Shown here: positions 5,060 through 6,221 of the stretch, in pieces
How the letters are laid out: each line of letters starts with the position of its first letter
Numbering within the stretch: the stretch's first letter is position 1
Assembly: GCA_964530005.1 (NCBI GenBank)
Contig: CAZGZD010000033.1
Coordinates: forward strand, 1-6,221
From: CAZGZD01 sp964530005
GTDB lineage: Bacteria > Patescibacteriota > Microgenomatia > UBA1406 > GWC2-37-13
Direction: 5' to 3'
DNA length: 6,221 nucleotides
The notes under the pieces: generated by a model
Told to the model about the DNA's origin: nothing
The model's input: only the letters and a program-made list of their open reading frames with translations
The model's database searches: none
Made by a program: the position numbers and the translations under genes

Positions 5060-5812
5060 ATGGCAGAGCGTACTGGAGGCCTATCTCCAAAAGATGTTGG
5101 TTTACAAATAGTTGGTCAAATTCTAAACTCGTATGACTCCTCTGGAATTGATCGGGTCTTATTTAGAAGAGTAAAAGAACCCGTTGTACGACAAGCGCTG
5201 ATCAGAGATATTGACCGAATGGTTGATGATGTTGATAACAATAGATTTGCGTTAGGTGCACTTTTAACAACAATCGGAATAGATGAACTTTCTGATAAAG
5301 CTCGTAGCTCGCTTTCACCTGTCACAATGGGTGGAGATTTTACCATTGAACCTTTTGGGGACGAAATGTTCTTATGTGGCGACGGTGAAAGATATCTTGT
5401 GGACTCTTTTAAGAGAGACGCAATTATGCTTATAAATGATGTGTTGCTTATGAAATTTGTAGAAAGAAATGTTGCATTAAGTCTTGAAAACACAGTAACA
5501 CCTTCCGGACAAGTATTCATAGCGGGCAATTTTTACTCTCGCTCAAGAGGACAAAATGAATTAGGAGACTACTTAAGAGGGCTATCTATGCGCGGACACA
5601 CTCACACTTCCTTATTACAGGCAAGATGGACTTTACTTCGACCTATAGACCTTGAAGGATGGAACTCGAATGGAAAATCCCTGCTCGAAAGAGCAAGAGA
5701 GATAGCTGGCTCTCTCCCTGAAGAATTTGGTCCAACGGTAAATATTAGAGGACGAACAAGGCCGAGGCGAGATCTTTTTCCACGTTATGGACAAACTATC
5801 TCTCAAGTTTAA
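5060..5812 (+). CDS. Hypothetical protein (250 residues), no recognised family
   Basis: I do not recognise this protein. An upstream in-frame ATG at 4967 would overlap the previous gene by 44 nt and add a translated C/T-rich spacer. The ATG at 5060 follows a promoter and gives MAERTGGLSPKDVGLQIVGQ, so I prefer it. Residues 10-85 look helical (VGLQIVGQILNSY, VVRQALIRDIDRMVDDVD). Residues 90-165 look beta-rich, with TIEPFGDEMFLCGDGERYLV and then SGQVFIAGNFYSRSRG. Residues 203-217 (SNGKSLLERAREIAG) are probably helical. The tail from 230 on is strongly basic (Arg230, 232, 234, 236, 237, 242), which may mean nucleic-acid or membrane-surface binding. No membrane segment is seen. Fifteen of 26 arginine codons are AGA/AGG, unlike the conserved genes around it. 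Function unknown. Confidence 0.78.
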   Translation: MAERTGGLSPKDVGLQIVGQILNSYDSSGIDRVLFRRVKEPVVRQALIRDIDRMVDDVDNNRFALGALLTTIGIDELSDKARSSLSPVTMGGDFTIEPFGDEMFLCGDGERYLVDSFKRDAIMLINDVLLMKFVERNVALSLENTVTPSGQVFIAGNFYSRSRGQNELGDYLRGLSMRGHTHTSLLQARWTLLRPIDLEGWNSNGKSLLERAREIAGSLPEEFGPTVNIRGRTRPRRDLFPRYGQTISQV

Positions 5813-5813
5813 A

Positions 5814-5843
5814 TTGTCTTTTCAGCTTCAATAGCAGTATAAT
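5814..5843 (+). promoter_or_regulatory. Predicted sigma70 promoter for hisS
   Basis: TTGTCT (5814-5819, 4 of 6) and a perfect TATAAT (5838-5843) are 18 nt apart. Only 7 nt separate the -10 from the hisS ATG at 5851, so the mRNA should be leaderless or carry one extra base. The spacer leaves no room for a T-box or other leader regulator, though such elements control many aminoacyl-tRNA synthetase genes in Firmicutes. Confidence 0.65.
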
Positions 5844-5850
5844 ATATCCT

Positions 5851-6221
5851 ATGGCAAAGCCAAGTTTGAATCCAATTCGGGGTTTTCGCGACTTATATCC
5901 AGACGAGAAAGCTACTCAAGAGTATCTTTTCTCAAAAATTCGCAACATAGCCGATAATTCCGGTTTTGTCTCTTATGATGGACCAATTTTGGAGCCCATC
6001 GATATCTATCTTGAAAAAACGTCAGAGGAACTTATAAAAAGACAGACATATCAGGTGATCGACAAAAATGGCGATGTGCTCGTCATGCGACCTGAGATCA
6101 CCCCATCCATGGCCCGCATGGTAGCCGCTCGAGCTCGCGAGCTCACATTCCCGCTCCGACTTTTCAACAATGGCCAAAGATTCCGATACGAGGCTCCACA
6201 AAAGGGGAGAGGGCGTGAGTT
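5851..6221 (+). CDS. hisS: Histidyl-tRNA synthetase, N-terminal part (partial)
   Basis: The frame runs from ATG at 5851 to the window edge, giving 123 complete codons. The enzyme charges tRNA-His with histidine using ATP and belongs to the class II synthetases. Visible hallmarks are the N-terminal PIRGFRDLYPDE (8-19), motif 1 around GFVSYDGPILEPID (38-51), RPEITPSMARMVA (80-92), and motif 2 around RFRYEAPQKGRGRE (110-123), which holds the ATP-contacting arginine. The variant RPExTPSxAR replaces the RPEGT form common in other bacterial HisRS. The paralogue HisZ, a regulatory subunit of histidine biosynthesis, is unlikely because motif 2 is intact. A perfect 14-bp palindrome (GAGCTCGCGAGCTC, 6131-6144) lies within the gene, encoding part of ARAREL, and is probably incidental. 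The C-terminal anticodon-binding domain is beyond the window. Confidence 0.95.
   Translation, partial: MAKPSLNPIRGFRDLYPDEKATQEYLFSKIRNIADNSGFVSYDGPILEPIDIYLEKTSEELIKRQTYQVIDKNGDVLVMRPEITPSMARMVAARARELTFPLRLFNNGQRFRYEAPQKGRGRE

Noticed and set aside
5116..5529. Reverse-strand open frame opposite ORF250 (137 codons)
   Set aside because: It is Ser/Thr/Ile-rich antisense-type sequence with no domain. The + strand frame is longer and has a promoter and a plausible protein.
4967..5812. Longer version of ORF250 starting at ATG 4967
   Set aside because: It overlaps the previous gene by 44 nt and translates a C/T-rich spacer that contains a promoter. The ATG at 5060 fits the promoter and composition better.
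6131..6144. Perfect 14-bp palindrome as an operator or terminator
   Set aside because: It lies inside the conserved hisS coding region, encodes a normal ARAREL stretch and has no T-run.
1..6221. UGA reassigned as a sense codon, as in some CPR lineages
   Set aside because: None of the eight stops is TGA, but no gene contains an in-frame TGA either, and all proteins are full length under the standard code.

Overview
The window is about 6.2 kb, moderately AT-rich, with every gene on the + strand and tightly packed. It most resembles a Candidate Phyla Radiation (Patescibacteria) genome, probably of the Microgenomates (OP11) type. The reasons are short spacers, a compact rpsF-ssb-rpsR cluster with no rplI (L9) after it, a charged low-complexity tail on S6, a very short S18, conserved proteins of no known family, and no Shine-Dalgarno sequence at a workable distance from any start. 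The phylum is an inference from gene content, not a phylogeny. Stop codons are six TAA and two TAG, and the standard code fits all frames.

Layout. (1) 1-1008: the 3' end of rpsF (bS6), then ssb and rpsR (bS18), a classic ribosome/replication operon. (2) 1048-4208: a probable envelope module. It comprises a 239-residue protein whose N-terminal half looks like a barrel-sandwich (biotinyl/lipoyl-like) fold, then two membrane-anchored PDZ proteases: a carboxy-terminal processing protease (S41, Ser-Lys) and an HtrA/DegP-type trypsin-fold protease (S1C, His-Asp-Ser). (3) 4321-5812: two proteins I cannot assign. Each has its own promoter, and their arginine codon use differs sharply from the rest of the window. 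(4) 5851-6221: the 5' end of hisS, cut by the window edge.

Regulation. Five of the seven visible starts (ORF239, htrA, ORF229, ORF250, hisS) have a sigma70-like -35/-10 pair whose -10 hexamer ends only 6-11 nt before the ATG. This predicts leaderless or nearly leaderless transcripts, which fits the missing Shine-Dalgarno sequences. I see no intrinsic terminator (GC-rich hairpin plus T-run). Some spacers, especially after htrA, are strikingly C-rich and G-poor, as Rho loading sites are.

I did not find a defence system, mobile element, CRISPR array or RNA gene. The strongest leads for novelty are the repeated promoter-on-start architecture, the two orphan genes with deviant codon use, and the unassigned protein linked to the protease pair.
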